DNA of 64,000 nucleotides, taken from NCBI GenBank assembly GCA_030529825.1, contig JAUMWD010000001.1:162935-226934 (forward strand). Direction: 5' to 3'. The position numbers and the translations under genes are program-made. The notes beneath the pieces were generated by a model that saw only the letters and a program-made list of their open reading frames with translations, searched no databases and was not told where the DNA came from. Of the stretch, positions 51,835 through 62,291 are shown piece after piece; position 1 is the first letter of the stretch, and each line of letters opens with the position of its first letter. The DNA is from Bacillota bacterium (lineage in GTDB: Bacteria; Bacillota; Clostridia; Oscillospirales; Oscillospiraceae).

Positions 51835-54414
51835 ATGAACAGCAAGAATCTTACACAGAAAACAATTGAAGCCATTAACAGCGCACAGAGTAAGGCACAG
51901 GAAAAGAACAACCAGTATGTCACCCCGGAGCATCTGCTGTACGGACTCATTGCCTCCGAGGGAGGACTTATCCCCACAATGCTGGGGAAAATGGGCGTTG
52001 ACCATGCCTCGGTTTTGAGGGAAATCGACGGAGAATTAGACAAGCTGCCCAAGGTCAGCGGCGATGTGGACATCTATGTTTCCGCCGACGCAAACCGTGT
52101 GCTCAATGCCGCGGATAAGGCGAGAGCCTCCATGGGCGACGAGTACCTCTCCGTGGAACACCTCATGCTGGGCATTTTTGCCGCGGCAACGCCTGCGATA
52201 AAGAGAATTTTCGCAGACCACGGCATCACAAAGGGAAGATTTACCGAGGAGCTTTCCAAGGTGAAAAGCGGCCCTGTTACCGGGGACAATCCGGAAAGCA
52301 CCTACGACGCGCTGACAAAATACGGCTCCGACCTTGTGGAGCGCGCCCGCAGCAACGAGCTTGACCCCGTAATCGGCAGAGATACGGAAATCCGAAACGT
52401 AATACGCATACTCTCCCGAAAAACCAAGAACAATCCCGTGCTCATAGGTGAGCCCGGCGTGGGCAAAACCGCCATTGCCGAGGGACTTGCCCAGCGCATT
52501 GTCCGCGGAGATGTTCCCGAAGGACTGAAGGACAAAACCGTATTCTCCCTTGACATGGGCGCCCTCATTGCCGGCGCAAAATACCGGGGAGAGTTTGAGG
52601 AGCGTCTCAAGGCGGTTTTGCAGGAGATTAAGAAGTCCGAGGGCAGAATAATTCTGTTTATTGACGAGCTTCACACCATCGTGGGCGCAGGCAAAACCGA
52701 AGGCAGCATGGATGCCGGCAACCTGCTGAAGCCCATGCTGGCCCGCGGTGAGCTCCATTGCATCGGCGCGACCACCCTTGACGAGTATAGAAAATACATC
52801 GAAAAGGATGCGGCTCTTGAACGCCGTTTCCAGCCCGTCATGGTGGATGAGCCCACGGTGGAGGACACGATTTCCATCCTCCGCGGTCTTAAGGAACGCT
52901 ATGAGGTGTACCACGGCGTAAGAATTCACGACAACGCCATCGTTGCCGCCGCAACACTATCCAACCGTTATATCTCCGACCGATTCCTTCCCGATAAGGC
53001 CATCGACCTCGTGGACGAGGCCTGCGCCCTTATTCGCACGGAAATCGACTCCATGCCGGCGGAGCTTGACGATATCCGCCGCAAGATAATGCAGCTGGAA
53101 ATCGAGGAAATGGCCCTTAAGAAGGAAACCGACCAGCTTTCCATGGACAGACTGGAAAAGCTCACGGAGGAGCTTGCAAACCTCAAGGATAGCTTCAATG
53201 AACGCAAAACTCGCTGGGAAAGCGAGAAAAACAGTGTGGAGGAGGTCAAAAAGCTCAAGAGCGAGCTTGAGAGAGTCCACGCAGAGATTGAAAATGCCCA
53301 GTTGAATTACGAATACGAAAAGGCAGCACGCCTTAAATACTCCGACCTGCCGCAGCTGGAAATGCGTTTGGCGGAAACGGAAAAGCTATGCGAGGAGCGC
53401 AAGGCGGAAAGCCTTGTGCATGACACCGTCACCGATGAGGAAATCGCCGGTATCGTGGCAAAATGGACGGGGATTCCCGTAAACAAGCTCATGGAGGGCG
53501 AAAGAGAAAAGCTCCTTCACCTTGACGATGTGCTTCACAGACGGGTAATCGGTCAGGATGAGGCGGTACAGCGTGTCACCGAGGCAATTCTGCGCTCCCG
53601 GGCAGGCATTGCCGATCCCAACCGCCCCGTGGGCAGCTTCATGTTTTTAGGCCCCACGGGTGTGGGTAAAACCGAGCTTGCCAAGGCTCTTGCGGAATGC
53701 CTCTTTGACGATGAGCACAACATGGTGCGCATTGATATGACCGAGTACATGGAAAAATTCTCCGTGTCCCGTCTCATCGGCGCTCCTCCGGGATATGTGG
53801 GCTACGACGAAGGCGGTCAGCTTACGGAGGCGGTTAGACGCAAGCCCTATTCCGTGGTGCTGTTTGACGAAATCGAAAAGGCGCACCCCGATGTTTTCAA
53901 CATCCTGCTGCAGATTCTCGATGACGGACGCATCACCGATTCCCAGGGCAGAACCGTTGATTTCAAAAACACGATTATCATCATGACCTCCAATCTGGGA
54001 AGTCAGTATCTTCTGGAGGGCATCAACGAGGACGGCGAAATTTCCGAAAACGCAAGGGACATGGTCATGTCCGAGCTGAAGCGCCGCTTCCGTCCCGAAT
54101 TTCTCAACCGACTTGACGAAATCCTCTGCTTCAAGCCTCTGACCAAAAATGAGCTTTACGGCATCGTGGATAACCTTACGGAGGCTCTGCGGCGCAGACT
54201 CAATGAGCGCAGCCTTGACCTTGAGATTACGCCGGAAGCAAAGCAGCTTATCATAGACCGCGGCTATGATCCTATATTCGGCGCAAGACCTCTTAAGCGC
54301 TATTTGCAGTCGGCGGTGGAAACACTCATTGCCCGTACTATCCTTTCGGGCAGCATTCCCGCAGGCCACACCATAGTTGTTGACACCGAAAACGGCGAGC
54401 TTGTATGCAAATAA
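51835..54414 (+). CDS. clpB: ATP-dependent disaggregase ClpB
   Basis: The 859-residue protein has the Clp N-domain (1-145), first AAA+ module with [16 protein letters not shown] near 203, middle coiled-coil domain (about 405-525, rich in [26 protein letters not shown]) and second module with [14 protein letters not shown] near 607. The coiled-coil M domain distinguishes it from ClpC and ClpA. It dissolves protein aggregates with DnaK under heat stress. AGGAGG is six bases before ATG, and it follows the RHH gene by 14 bases. No CtsR- or CIRCE-like operator is seen upstream. Confidence 0.95.
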   Translation: MNSKNLTQKTIEAINSAQSKAQEKNNQYVTPEHLLYGLIASEGGLIPTMLGKMGVDHASVLREIDGELDKLPKVSGDVDIYVSADANRVLNAADKARASMGDEYLSVEHLMLGIFAAATPAIKRIFADHGITKGRFTEELSKVKSGPVTGDNPESTYDALTKYGSDLVERARSNELDPVIGRDTEIRNVIRILSRKTKNNPVLIGEPGVGKTAIAEGLAQRIVRGDVPEGLKDKTVFSLDMGALIAGAKYRGEFEERLKAVLQEIKKSEGRIILFIDELHTIVGAGKTEGSMDAGNLLKPMLARGELHCIGATTLDEYRKYIEKDAALERRFQPVMVDEPTVEDTISILRGLKERYEVYHGVRIHDNAIVAAATLSNRYISDRFLPDKAIDLVDEACALIRTEIDSMPAELDDIRRKIMQLEIEEMALKKETDQLSMDRLEKLTEELANLKDSFNERKTRWESEKNSVEEVKKLKSELERVHAEIENAQLNYEYEKAARLKYSDLPQLEMRLAETEKLCEERKAESLVHDTVTDEEIAGIVAKWTGIPVNKLMEGEREKLLHLDDVLHRRVIGQDEAVQRVTEAILRSRAGIADPNRPVGSFMFLGPTGVGKTELAKALAECLFDDEHNMVRIDMTEYMEKFSVSRLIGAPPGYVGYDEGGQLTEAVRRKPYSVVLFDEIEKAHPDVFNILLQILDDGRITDSQGRTVDFKNTIIIMTSNLGSQYLLEGINEDGEISENARDMVMSELKRRFRPEFLNRLDEILCFKPLTKNELYGIVDNLTEALRRRLNERSLDLEITPEAKQLIIDRGYDPIFGARPLKRYLQSAVETLIARTILSGSIPAGHTIVVDTENGELVCK

Positions 54415-54530
54415 AAATACGCAGATGATTTTTCCGCAGGGCGATAAGGATGCTTCACCGGATGTGGGCTGAATGGAAAATTCTATGCTCGTTAAAGCAC
54501 AATACAAGCAGATTTGCGGAGGCTGATAAT

Positions 54531-54764
54531 ATGGAAAGGGTAAGACTTAAAGAATTGAAGATGAACTCCAGAAATGAGGTGCTGCAGTTCCTTAAGAGCC
54601 TTTGGAATGAGAAGCAGACCAAATGCCCCATATGCGGAGATACATTGGAGCTGCTGCACACCGGTGCAAAAAAGAGCAGCTGCGATTGGCAGTGCAAAAA
54701 ATGTGATAAAACCTATAAAACGCTTCATTTACTTGACGAATTAAATGAACAGATGCCGAATTAG
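54531..54764 (+). CDS. small zinc-ribbon protein
   Basis: Chosen at ATG 54531 with GGAGG eight bases upstream, the 77-residue product has CPICGDTLELLHTGAKKSSCDWQCKKCDKTYKT, two cysteine pairs (CPIC and CKKC, with an extra C) of a zinc ribbon. N-terminal helix is basic. It may bind nucleic acid or protein; function not known. It lies 116 bases after clpB on the same strand and is followed by a strong terminator. Confidence 0.75.
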   Translation: MERVRLKELKMNSRNEVLQFLKSLWNEKQTKCPICGDTLELLHTGAKKSSCDWQCKKCDKTYKTLHLLDELNEQMPN

Positions 54765-54785
54765 GCAAATATAGTATTATCGAGG

Positions 54786-54837
54786 AAAAAACCCGCCAGA
54801 GACGCCTTTTCCATGGCGCCCCTCGGCGGGTTTTTTA
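54786..54837. terminator. bidirectional terminator
   Basis: A long stem AACCCGCC with GGCGGGTT encloses a second GACGCC/GGCGCC-like stem; A- and T-runs flank it. Confidence 0.8.
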
Positions 54838-54878
54838 TGCTGCTTTCTTATTGCATAGCCGTATGCATATGAGCTTTT

Positions 54879-55766
54879 TTACTTAAGCGCTGAAAAGAAA
54901 TCCTTTACAACCTCGATGAACTTTTCCGTTGCCGGTGAAGGTCGGGTGCCTTTTCTCACGGCGATGCCGATGTCGCGGTAAATGGGGGTGTCAAACTCCT
55001 TGAGCACGATGTTAAAGGGCATACGCTGGGTTACAAGCTCCGACAGCACGGAAACACCCAGACCGCTTTCCACCATGGCCATGATGGAATAGTCGTCGTT
55101 GACCTCACAGAAGATGTCCATGGGATTTTCGAGCTGCTCATGGAGCCGGGAAAGGAACTTGGAAACCTCATTGTTGCCCTCCTCGGTGAGCTTGATTATG
55201 CGCTCATTGCTGAGCTCCTGCACGGGATAGATGCTGCCGCTTGCTCTGGGATGGTCTGCAGGCAGCACTGCCATGAGACGGTCGCGGCGCAGAAGCGTGA
55301 AGTCAATCTCATCTGCATAGGGGGCGGATATGAAGCCGCAGTCGATTTCACCGGCGCGGATGGCATCCTCCGTGTCGGAGTATTCCATGTTCTGAAGCTG
55401 AAAGTCGATACCGGGATATTTCTGCTTGAACTCCTTGAGAATTGCGGGCAGCCACTGGGTTGAAACGCTGGCGCAGGAGCCGATACGGATAAAGCCCGTG
55501 TCCACACCCTTCAGCTCACTGGCGCGTTCACGCATACTCTGATATTTTCCGCACAGCTCTTTGATATAGGGCAGCATTATTATGCCGTCCGAGGACAGAG
55601 AGAGTCCGCCGCGGCTTCTGTGGAGAAGATTGAGCCCCCACTCCTCCTCAATGTCCGCAACCATGCGGCTCACGGCGGATTGAGTATAGCCTAACTGCTC
55701 GGCGGCCTTTGAAATGCTTCCCAGCTCCACAACTTTTAAAAATGCCTGATACTTTCGGATAGACAT
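54879..55766 (-). CDS. LysR-family transcriptional regulator
   Basis: The 295-residue protein has the LysR winged helix at 1-62 (YQAFLKVVELGSISKAAEQLGYTQSAVSRMVADIEEEWGLNLLHR) and a two-lobed effector domain with GFIRIGSCASVSTQWLPAILKEF near 91. It sits downstream of the sodium decarboxylase operon on the same strand, separated by a terminator-bearing gap. A link to that operon (for example sensing a dicarboxylate) is only positional. The substrate pocket cannot be read. Confidence 0.9.
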   Translation of the reverse strand: MSIRKYQAFLKVVELGSISKAAEQLGYTQSAVSRMVADIEEEWGLNLLHRSRGGLSLSSDGIIMLPYIKELCGKYQSMRERASELKGVDTGFIRIGSCASVSTQWLPAILKEFKQKYPGIDFQLQNMEYSDTEDAIRAGEIDCGFISAPYADEIDFTLLRRDRLMAVLPADHPRASGSIYPVQELSNERIIKLTEEGNNEVSKFLSRLHEQLENPMDIFCEVNDDYSIMAMVESGLGVSVLSELVTQRMPFNIVLKEFDTPIYRDIGIAVRKGTRPSPATEKFIEVVKDFFSALK

Positions 55767-55879
55767 AGCACACCTCTGTATTCCTAAAATTCATACAATG
55801 TATGATTTATATTCGCTTGAGTAATAACTGACTGTAGTATATATTATATACATAAAATATGCAACAGCAAATAAATCAG

Positions 55880-55998
55880 CTTTTGAGACGAAAGTCTTTC
55901 TTCATATGTTTCCAATCTCTCTCTCTTATTTCGCAGGTGGGTTCCGACTCCTGCGAAGCAAAAAAGCCCGTGCAGCAGCACGGGCTTTTTTGCATATG
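55880..55998. repeat. intergenic structured segment with bidirectional terminator, possible dispersed repeat
   Basis: It contains a hairpin TTCGCAGG/CCTGCGAA (about 55930-55957) with a GGGTTCCGACTCC loop and a terminator stem AAAGCCCGTGC/GCACGGGCTTT (55961-55992). The segment reads like intergenic repeats common in gut Clostridia, but only one copy is in this window. Confidence 0.4.
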
Positions 55999-56006
55999 TT
56001 TTGCAT

Positions 56007-57233
56007 TTAGCCGCCGAAAACGGAAAGCAGGAAGCCTGCCGCAATGGCGGAGCCGATGACGCCGGCCACATTGGGGCCCATGGCGTGCATAAGCAGATAA
56101 TTGTTCTTGTTGTACTTTTTACCCACATCCTGGGATACGCGTGCCGCCATGGGAACGGCGGAAACGCCGGCGGAGCCGATGAGAGGGTTGATTTTGCCGC
56201 CGGAAACGCGGTACATGATTCTGCCGCCCAGAAGTCCGCCGATGGTGGAAACACAGAAGGCCGCAAGACCTAAAAGGATGATGAACACGGTCTGCCACTG
56301 AATGAAGGTGTCGCCGCCCATGGTGGCGCCAACGCTTGTGGCAAGGAAGATGGTGACAATGTTCATAAGAGCGTTCTGGGAGGTGTCGGACAGTCTGTCT
56401 GTGACACCGCACTCACGGAAGAGGTTACCCAGCATGAGGCAGCCCACAAGGGGAGCAGTGGAGGGCAGAAGCAGAATTACGAAGGTTGCGACAACGATGG
56501 GGAAGATAATCTTCTCGGTCTTGGAAACCTCGCGGGTCTGCTCCATCTTGACCTTGCGCATTTCGTCGGTGGTAAGCAGCTTCATAAGAGGCGGCTGAAT
56601 AAGGGGAATCAGCGCCATGTAGGAATAAGCCGCAATGGCGATGGGTCCCAGAAGATGGGGCGCAAGCTTTGTCGTGGTGTAAATTGCCGTGGGGCCGTCT
56701 GCACCGCCGATGATGCCGATGGATGCGGCCTCGGGACCGGTGAAGCCGAAAAGGGTAACCGCGCCGAAGAAGGCAACGAAAACGCCCATCTGTGCGGCGG
56801 CACCCAGAAGCAGGCTCTTGGGATTGGCAAGCAGAGGACCGAAGTCGGTCATGGCGCCTACACCAAGGAAGATGAGTGAGGGATAGATGCCTGCCTTGAC
56901 GCCGATGTAGAAGAAGTCAAGGAGACCTGCGTGGCTCATTATGTGACCGTAGCTGTGGAAATAGGGGCTGGATTCGTCGAGAAAATCCGCCCAAAGCTCG
57001 GGATGGTAAAGGGCATTTTCACCGCCGAGAGCAACAAAGTAGCTCAAATTCGACAGCAGACAGCCGAAGGCGATGCCGCAGAGGAGAAGAGGCTCAAACT
57101 TCTTCACGATACCTAAATAAAGAAGAACAAAGGCAAGGATAATCATGATGAGGTTTTTCCAGCCACCCTCCATGAAGAACGCGGCGAAGCCGGATTCCAT
57201 CACGAGTTTTTGGAGAGTACCTAAAATATCCAT
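56007..57233 (-). CDS. oadB: sodium-translocating decarboxylase beta subunit
   Basis: The 408-residue membrane protein has about nine to eleven TM segments. It carries the beta-subunit hallmarks LIFLGVGAMTDFGPLLANPKSLLLGAAAQMGVF, IGIIGGADGPTAIYTTTKLAPHL (sodium-site asparagine/aspartate region) and GLIGSAGVSAVPMAARVSQ-like LIGSAGVSAVPMAARVSQDVGKKYN. It pumps sodium outward as carboxybiotin is decarboxylated. It is last in the order alpha-gamma-biotin carrier-beta. Confidence 0.93.
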   Translation of the reverse strand: MDILGTLQKLVMESGFAAFFMEGGWKNLIMIILAFVLLYLGIVKKFEPLLLCGIAFGCLLSNLSYFVALGGENALYHPELWADFLDESSPYFHSYGHIMSHAGLLDFFYIGVKAGIYPSLIFLGVGAMTDFGPLLANPKSLLLGAAAQMGVFVAFFGAVTLFGFTGPEAASIGIIGGADGPTAIYTTTKLAPHLLGPIAIAAYSYMALIPLIQPPLMKLLTTDEMRKVKMEQTREVSKTEKIIFPIVVATFVILLLPSTAPLVGCLMLGNLFRECGVTDRLSDTSQNALMNIVTIFLATSVGATMGGDTFIQWQTVFIILLGLAAFCVSTIGGLLGGRIMYRVSGGKINPLIGSAGVSAVPMAARVSQDVGKKYNKNNYLLMHAMGPNVAGVIGSAIAAGFLLSVFGG

Positions 57234-57242
57234 ACTTCCTCC

Positions 57243-57632
57243 TTATGCAATGACAACCAGAGGAGTACCGGTTTCAACCACCTGTCCCTTGGTGACGGCA
57301 ATCTGCGCAACGGTGCCGGCCTTGGTGGCGGTTACTTCGTTTTCCATCTTCATGGCCTCAAGGATGAGCAGCACATCGCCCTCGTTTACCTTCTGACCTT
57401 CGGAAACATTGATTTTAAGAATATTGCCGGGCATGGGGGATTTTACCGCTTCGCCTGCGGCAAGTGCCGCGGCGGCAGGTGCGGGTGCGGGAGCTGCGGC
57501 AGCTGCGGGCACTGCGGCAACGGGTGCGGGGGCTGCGGGAGCAAGGGCTTCGTATTCGTCAATGAGCATTGCCTCGCCGGCCTCAACCTCAACCTCATAA
57601 ACTCTGTTATTTAAAGTGACCTTATATTTCAT
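57243..57632 (-). CDS. biotin carrier subunit of the decarboxylase
   Basis: The 129-residue protein has a short N-terminal strand region, a flexible Ala/Pro-rich linker (about 30-62) and a biotinyl domain with the target lysine in LILEAMKMENEVTATKAG near 93. The biotin shuttles carboxylate from alpha to beta. Having the carrier as a separate protein is like methylmalonyl-CoA and glutaconyl-CoA decarboxylases and some oxaloacetate decarboxylases. Starts four bases inside the gamma gene. Confidence 0.92.
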   Translation of the reverse strand: MKYKVTLNNRVYEVEVEAGEAMLIDEYEALAPAAPAPVAAVPAAAAAPAPAPAAAALAAGEAVKSPMPGNILKINVSEGQKVNEGDVLLILEAMKMENEVTATKAGTVAQIAVTKGQVVETGTPLVVIA

Positions 57633-57973
57633 TCGTCCTTGACCTCCTTGATGGAAATGAAGCGAAGCTCATTAAGGGGCTTACCCAGAGAATCGGCAAC
57701 GATGGCCATGATCATGGCAGCATCTTTAGGATCTGTGTCATAGAGCTTCAAATCGCCGGCGGAGCCGGGTGCAGGCTCTGCTTTTGGAGCTTCGGGAATT
57801 GCCTCCACCGCTGCGGGAGCTGCTTTTGCCGCTTTTCCGGACTTTGAGGTCATAACCTTGCCCATGAGCATAACAACGCACATGAGAAGAACAAGACCGA
57901 GAAAAACAACGCAGTAGCCTAAAATCGCAACAAGAGAGGCGTTGCCGATGCTGATGTTTATCAGTTCGTCCAT
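57629..57973 (-). CDS. decarboxylase gamma (OadG-like) subunit
   Basis: The 114-residue protein has one N-terminal TM helix (ASLVAILGYCVVFLGLVLLMCVVMLMG) and a Pro/Ala/Lys-rich linker, then a C-terminal segment (DPKDAAMIMAIVADSLGKPLNELRFISI). It holds the complex together and binds zinc in some members. It lies three bases after alpha and overlaps the carrier. Confidence 0.85.
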   Translation of the reverse strand: MDELINISIGNASLVAILGYCVVFLGLVLLMCVVMLMGKVMTSKSGKAAKAAPAAVEAIPEAPKAEPAPGSAGDLKLYDTDPKDAAMIMAIVADSLGKPLNELRFISIKEVKDE

Positions 57974-57976
57974 AGA

Positions 57977-59359
57977 TTATGCCTCCGTAATGGTGTAGCG
58001 AACCTTCTTTTCCTCCAGCTCGCGGCGCTTCTCAAAGAAATTCTCCGCAACCTGAGGGAAGGCGATGTAGCTGAGTACATCCTCCTCGCATCTTGCGGTT
58101 TCGCCCAGATGCTCCTGCGCCTTCTCAAAGGTGTCCGTGGGGAGGGAATCGGCGAAGCGGCCCTCGATGGGCTTCTCACCGCCGAGAATCTTTGCTCTGA
58201 TTTCCTCGTCAATGGGAGCAGGAGTGCGGCCGTATTCACCGCGGCAGTAGGCTTTTATTTCGGCACCTACATTTTTATAGCGTTCACCGGCTAAAACATT
58301 CTGGACAGCCTGAGTGCCGACCAGCTGGCTGGTGGGAGTAACAAGGGGAGGATAGCCCATGTCCTTGCGGACTCTGGGAGTTTCAAGGAGAGCATCCTCA
58401 AACTTATCAAGAGCGTTCAGCCCCTTAAGCTGACTCAACAGATTTGAAAGCATACCGCCGGGAATCTGATAGGTTAGACACTGGGTGTCGGTTGTCATGG
58501 AAATGGGATTGAGAGTGCCGTCGGCGATGAATTCTCCGCGGATGGGCTTGAAGAAGTTTGCCATCTCAATAAGAATCTTTTCGTCAAGGTCAACCTCGTA
58601 GCCCAGCTCCTTCAGTGCGTAGAAAAGGGTTTCCGTTGCAGGCTGGCTTGTGCCGCCGGAGAAGGGGGAAATTGCGGTGTCGATGACATCGGCGCCTGCC
58701 TCAATGCCCTTGAGATAGGTCATGAAGGCGAGACCTGTGGTGCTGTGGGTGTGAAGCACAACGGGAAGGTCAACGGCATCCTTGATGCCGGAAACAAGGT
58801 CATAGGCGTTGGCGGGGGTGAGAATGCCTGCCATATCCTTTATGCAGATGGAGCTTACGCCCATTTCCTTTAGTTCCTTCACCATCTCCACATACTTGGC
58901 AATGGTGTGAACGGGACTTGTGGTGTAGGAAATTGTGCCGGAGGCTTCAGCTCCGCACTTTATGGTTTCCTCAATGGCAACCTTAAGGTTGTTGGTGTCA
59001 TTGAGAGCATCGAAAATGCGAATGATATCTATGCCGTTCTTGACGGAGGCGCGCACAAAGCGGCGGACTACATCGTCGGGGTAATGCTTGTAGCCTAAAA
59101 TGTTCTGACCGCGCAGAAGCATCTGCAGCTTGGAATTGGGCATTTTGCTCCGTATTTTGCGAAGTCTTTCCCAGGGATCCTCACCGAGAAAACGCAGGCA
59201 CACATCAAAGGTCGCACCGCCCCAGCATTCTACAGAGTAGAAGCCGGCCTTGTCCATGGACTCGAGAATCGGCTCAAATTTCTCATATGGAAGGCGTGTG
59301 GCTATTAGCGACTGATTGGCATCGCGAAGTACTGTTTCCGTAAACTGAACTTTCTTCAT
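57977..59359 (-). CDS. oadA: carboxyltransferase alpha subunit (oxaloacetate decarboxylase/PycB-like)
   Basis: The 460-residue protein starts KKVQFTETVLRDANQSLIATRLPYEKFEPILE and has LRGQNILGYKHYPDDVV, SICIKDMAGILTP and HTHSTTGLAFMTYLKGIEAGADVIDTAISPFSGGTSQPATE, the carboxyltransferase (HMGL-like) fold with KDMAG and HTHST metal-site motifs. It lacks its own biotin domain, which is encoded separately. ATG 59359 has GGAGG eight bases upstream. Substrate is probably oxaloacetate by resemblance; a malonyl- or methylmalonyl-type substrate would use a different alpha fold. Confidence 0.9.
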   Translation of the reverse strand: MKKVQFTETVLRDANQSLIATRLPYEKFEPILESMDKAGFYSVECWGGATFDVCLRFLGEDPWERLRKIRSKMPNSKLQMLLRGQNILGYKHYPDDVVRRFVRASVKNGIDIIRIFDALNDTNNLKVAIEETIKCGAEASGTISYTTSPVHTIAKYVEMVKELKEMGVSSICIKDMAGILTPANAYDLVSGIKDAVDLPVVLHTHSTTGLAFMTYLKGIEAGADVIDTAISPFSGGTSQPATETLFYALKELGYEVDLDEKILIEMANFFKPIRGEFIADGTLNPISMTTDTQCLTYQIPGGMLSNLLSQLKGLNALDKFEDALLETPRVRKDMGYPPLVTPTSQLVGTQAVQNVLAGERYKNVGAEIKAYCRGEYGRTPAPIDEEIRAKILGGEKPIEGRFADSLPTDTFEKAQEHLGETARCEEDVLSYIAFPQVAENFFEKRRELEEKKVRYTITEA

Positions 59360-59473
59360 TTTTTCCTCCCGTTTTTTTAGTTTTTTGTACAATTAGTATA
59401 GCATATTTTTTCGCAATTACCAACAAAATATGGAAAAGCAACCGCAGATTCTATAAAAACACCAAAAAAACAA

Positions 59474-59508
59474 AAAAAGAGAGTACCTTTCGGTACTCTC
59501 TTTTATTA
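59474..59508. terminator. hairpin between gdhA and the decarboxylase operon
   Basis: Stem AAAGAGAGTACC/GGTACTCTCTTT, 4-base loop, A- and T-runs. It terminates gdhA (minus strand) ahead of the oad operon promoter. Confidence 0.82.
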
Positions 59509-59527
59509 ATTTCGGTGAAGTATTAAA

Positions 59528-60907
<1,380 letters not shown>

Positions 60908-60920
60908 CTAAAATTCAGGT

Positions 60921-61041
60921 AATATCTCACTTCGAAGTCGATATTAACCCATCGTTCAAATTTTAGTCCTATTGAACGAAAATCACAATTGTGAGAAATG
61001 CTGAATTATTGCTTGTATTTAGGTCAAAATTGACAATTTTG
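60921..61041. promoter_or_regulatory. stacked inverted repeats upstream of gdhA
   Basis: Four palindromes occur: 60921-60945 (ACTTCGAAGT core nested in AATATC/GATATT), 60953-60978 (CGTTCAA/TTGAACG arms), CACAATTGTG at 60984-60993 and CAAAATT-GAC-AATTTTG at 61025-61041. They may be operators or a folded leader. No riboswitch class is recognised. Confidence 0.45.
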
Positions 61042-61094
61042 CCTTGTTATTTTATTAACTTTTGCCAATGCTTTATGAAATGTGCCAAAGCGTG

Positions 61095-61123
61095 TTGACA
61101 AATTACGCAAATGCGTATATTAT
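61095..61123 (+). promoter_or_regulatory. predicted promoter of the small cysteine-rich gene
   Basis: TTGACA, 17 bases, TATTAT. The spacer contains ACGCA-AA-TGCGT, a 12-base palindrome, and shares the first 11 bases (TTGACAAATTA) with the 51110 promoter. Confidence 0.6.
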
Positions 61124-61173
61124 CTTAAACGGACAATGCAATTGCATAATTTATCTCGAAGGGAGAAATGCAT

Positions 61174-61362
61174 ATGAATAACATTCTGCGATGCAGCGAA
61201 TGCGGGGCGATTATCTACTCCTGGGAGGAGACATTCTGCTGGCATGACCGCCGATGGGTATGCGGCGAATGCTTCGATGCTCTTGTGGGTGAGCTTGACC
61301 GCATAGAGGCGGCTATGCTCATGGGCTGTGAGGTTGCCTCCGGGGAGGAGCTGCGGAATTGA
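61174..61362 (+). CDS. small treble-clef/zinc-ribbon protein
   Basis: ATG at 61174 is eight bases after GGGAG. The 62-residue product has CSECGAIIYSW, then HDRRWVCGECFDALV, two CxxC pairs of a small zinc-binding fold, and an acidic tail. Similar small proteins are found in Clostridia with unknown function; the fold could bind nucleic acid or partner proteins. It has its own promoter and a terminator after it. Confidence 0.7.
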   Translation: MNNILRCSECGAIIYSWEETFCWHDRRWVCGECFDALVGELDRIEAAMLMGCEVASGEELRN

Positions 61363-61365
61363 TAA

Positions 61366-61397
61366 AAAAGTCGCCCTGCAAAAGCAGAGCGACTGAA
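61366..61397. terminator. hairpin between convergent small genes
   Basis: Stem AGTCGC with GCGACT plus inner CTGC/GCAG; A-run on the left. It serves mainly the minus-strand gene. Confidence 0.6.
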
Positions 61398-61401
61398 AAT
61401 A

Positions 61402-61938
61402 TTACTTTTTAAGCTTTGATTTCAGCTTTCCGAAGAAGCCTGCGGCTTCGGGCTGGGGCGCGGGCATGCGAAGCTCCAGCACAACCCGGGTGAGATAGAT
61501 GTTTGACATGGTGAACTCCAGCAGACCGTCATCAAGCTTCTTTGCGGTGATGGACACCTTGCGGACATTGTACTCAAAGCTGTCGCTGTCCATGCTGCCG
61601 CGGCAGAGGTACTTGGTTTCGTAGCGGATTTTTTCGCCTGAATCGTCCCATGTGATGCTTTCGGGCTTAATGATGTCTATGGCGAAGTCATCGAAAAACT
61701 CGTTGAGCTCGGGACTGTAGGCGCGCATCTGGGTGGTGAAGTTGCGGACATGGGGCTCGGACTTATCAATGGTTTTGGCTGTGTTATATGCGGCGTTGGC
61801 ATCATAATCGGCTAAAAATCTTCCGCCGTATCTGCGGATATCCTTGAAGCCTCTTGTCTTTTTCTCCACATCAACATCGGGCTTTATGGAGCCGGCGAAA
61901 TCCTGCCAGCTGCTGCTGTAATCATCTATGGGTGCCAT
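61402..61938 (-). CDS. conserved protein of unknown function
   Basis: ATG at 61938 has GGAG nine bases upstream; a start nine bases earlier is too close. The 178-residue soluble protein (APIDDYSSSWQDFAGSIKPDVDVEKKTRGFKDIRRYGGRFLADYDANAAYN) has an alpha/beta look, ends in a basic amphipathic tail (AAGFFGKLKSKLKK) that may touch the membrane, and has no motif I can name. It may be part of a tellurium/stress or envelope-linked family, but this is a guess. Confidence 0.65.
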   Translation of the reverse strand: MAPIDDYSSSWQDFAGSIKPDVDVEKKTRGFKDIRRYGGRFLADYDANAAYNTAKTIDKSEPHVRNFTTQMRAYSPELNEFFDDFAIDIIKPESITWDDSGEKIRYETKYLCRGSMDSDSFEYNVRKVSITAKKLDDGLLEFTMSNIYLTRVVLELRMPAPQPEAAGFFGKLKSKLKK

Positions 61939-62063
61939 GCTGTGCATCTCCTTTACGGGTGATTTGGTTTTTGCGGCGCTTATTCATGCTTTGATTATAC
62001 CATAGCAATGTGCGATTGCAATAAAAACAAATGATTATGTGTAAAAGTAGGGAGGGAATGGAA

Positions 62064-62160
62064 GGTGGATTCGCCCGACTGCGGTCGGGCCACCTCGCGG
62101 CTCTGACATGCCACCGGCATGTCATTCACTACCGCCCGGCTTCGAATCCTTTTCCCACCA
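62064..62160. repeat. structured palindromic element with tRNA-like 3' end
   Basis: Hairpin one nests CCCGAC/GTCGGG inside GGTGG/CCACC (62064-62094). Hairpin two nests GACATGCC/GGCATGTC inside GCGG/CCGC (62097-62135). The plus-strand end has TTCGAAT and CCCACCA, like a tRNA T-loop and acceptor end. It resembles dispersed repeats but only one copy is present here. Confidence 0.5.
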
Positions 62161-62161
62161 A

Positions 62162-62190
62162 ACAAAAAAGACAACCTCTCGGTTGTCCTC
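62162..62190 (-). terminator. terminator of the XRE regulator gene
   Basis: GACAACC/GGTTGTC with a TCTC loop is followed on the minus strand by a six-T run. The 62191-62291 stretch is non-coding with two TTTGCCCCAAA phrases. Confidence 0.75.
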
Positions 62191-62291
62191 TTTGTTTGCT
62201 GTATTTGCCCCAAACGGTGCGTAGAGGTAGGTAATTTGCCCCAAAAGTACACCAGTGGGTGCCCGACAAGCGGGAATTCAACGTGCAAACT

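Noticed and set aside
53950-54530. Heat-shock operators (CIRCE or CtsR) around clpB
   Set aside because: I searched 51061-51170 and the gap after clpB by eye and found no TTAGCACTC-N9-GAGTGCTAA or GGTCAAA heptad repeats.
62050-62160. A serine-type tRNA on the plus strand
   Set aside because: Only a T-loop-like sequence and a CCA-like end are present; the acceptor pairs largely by G-U and no D or anticodon arm can be drawn.
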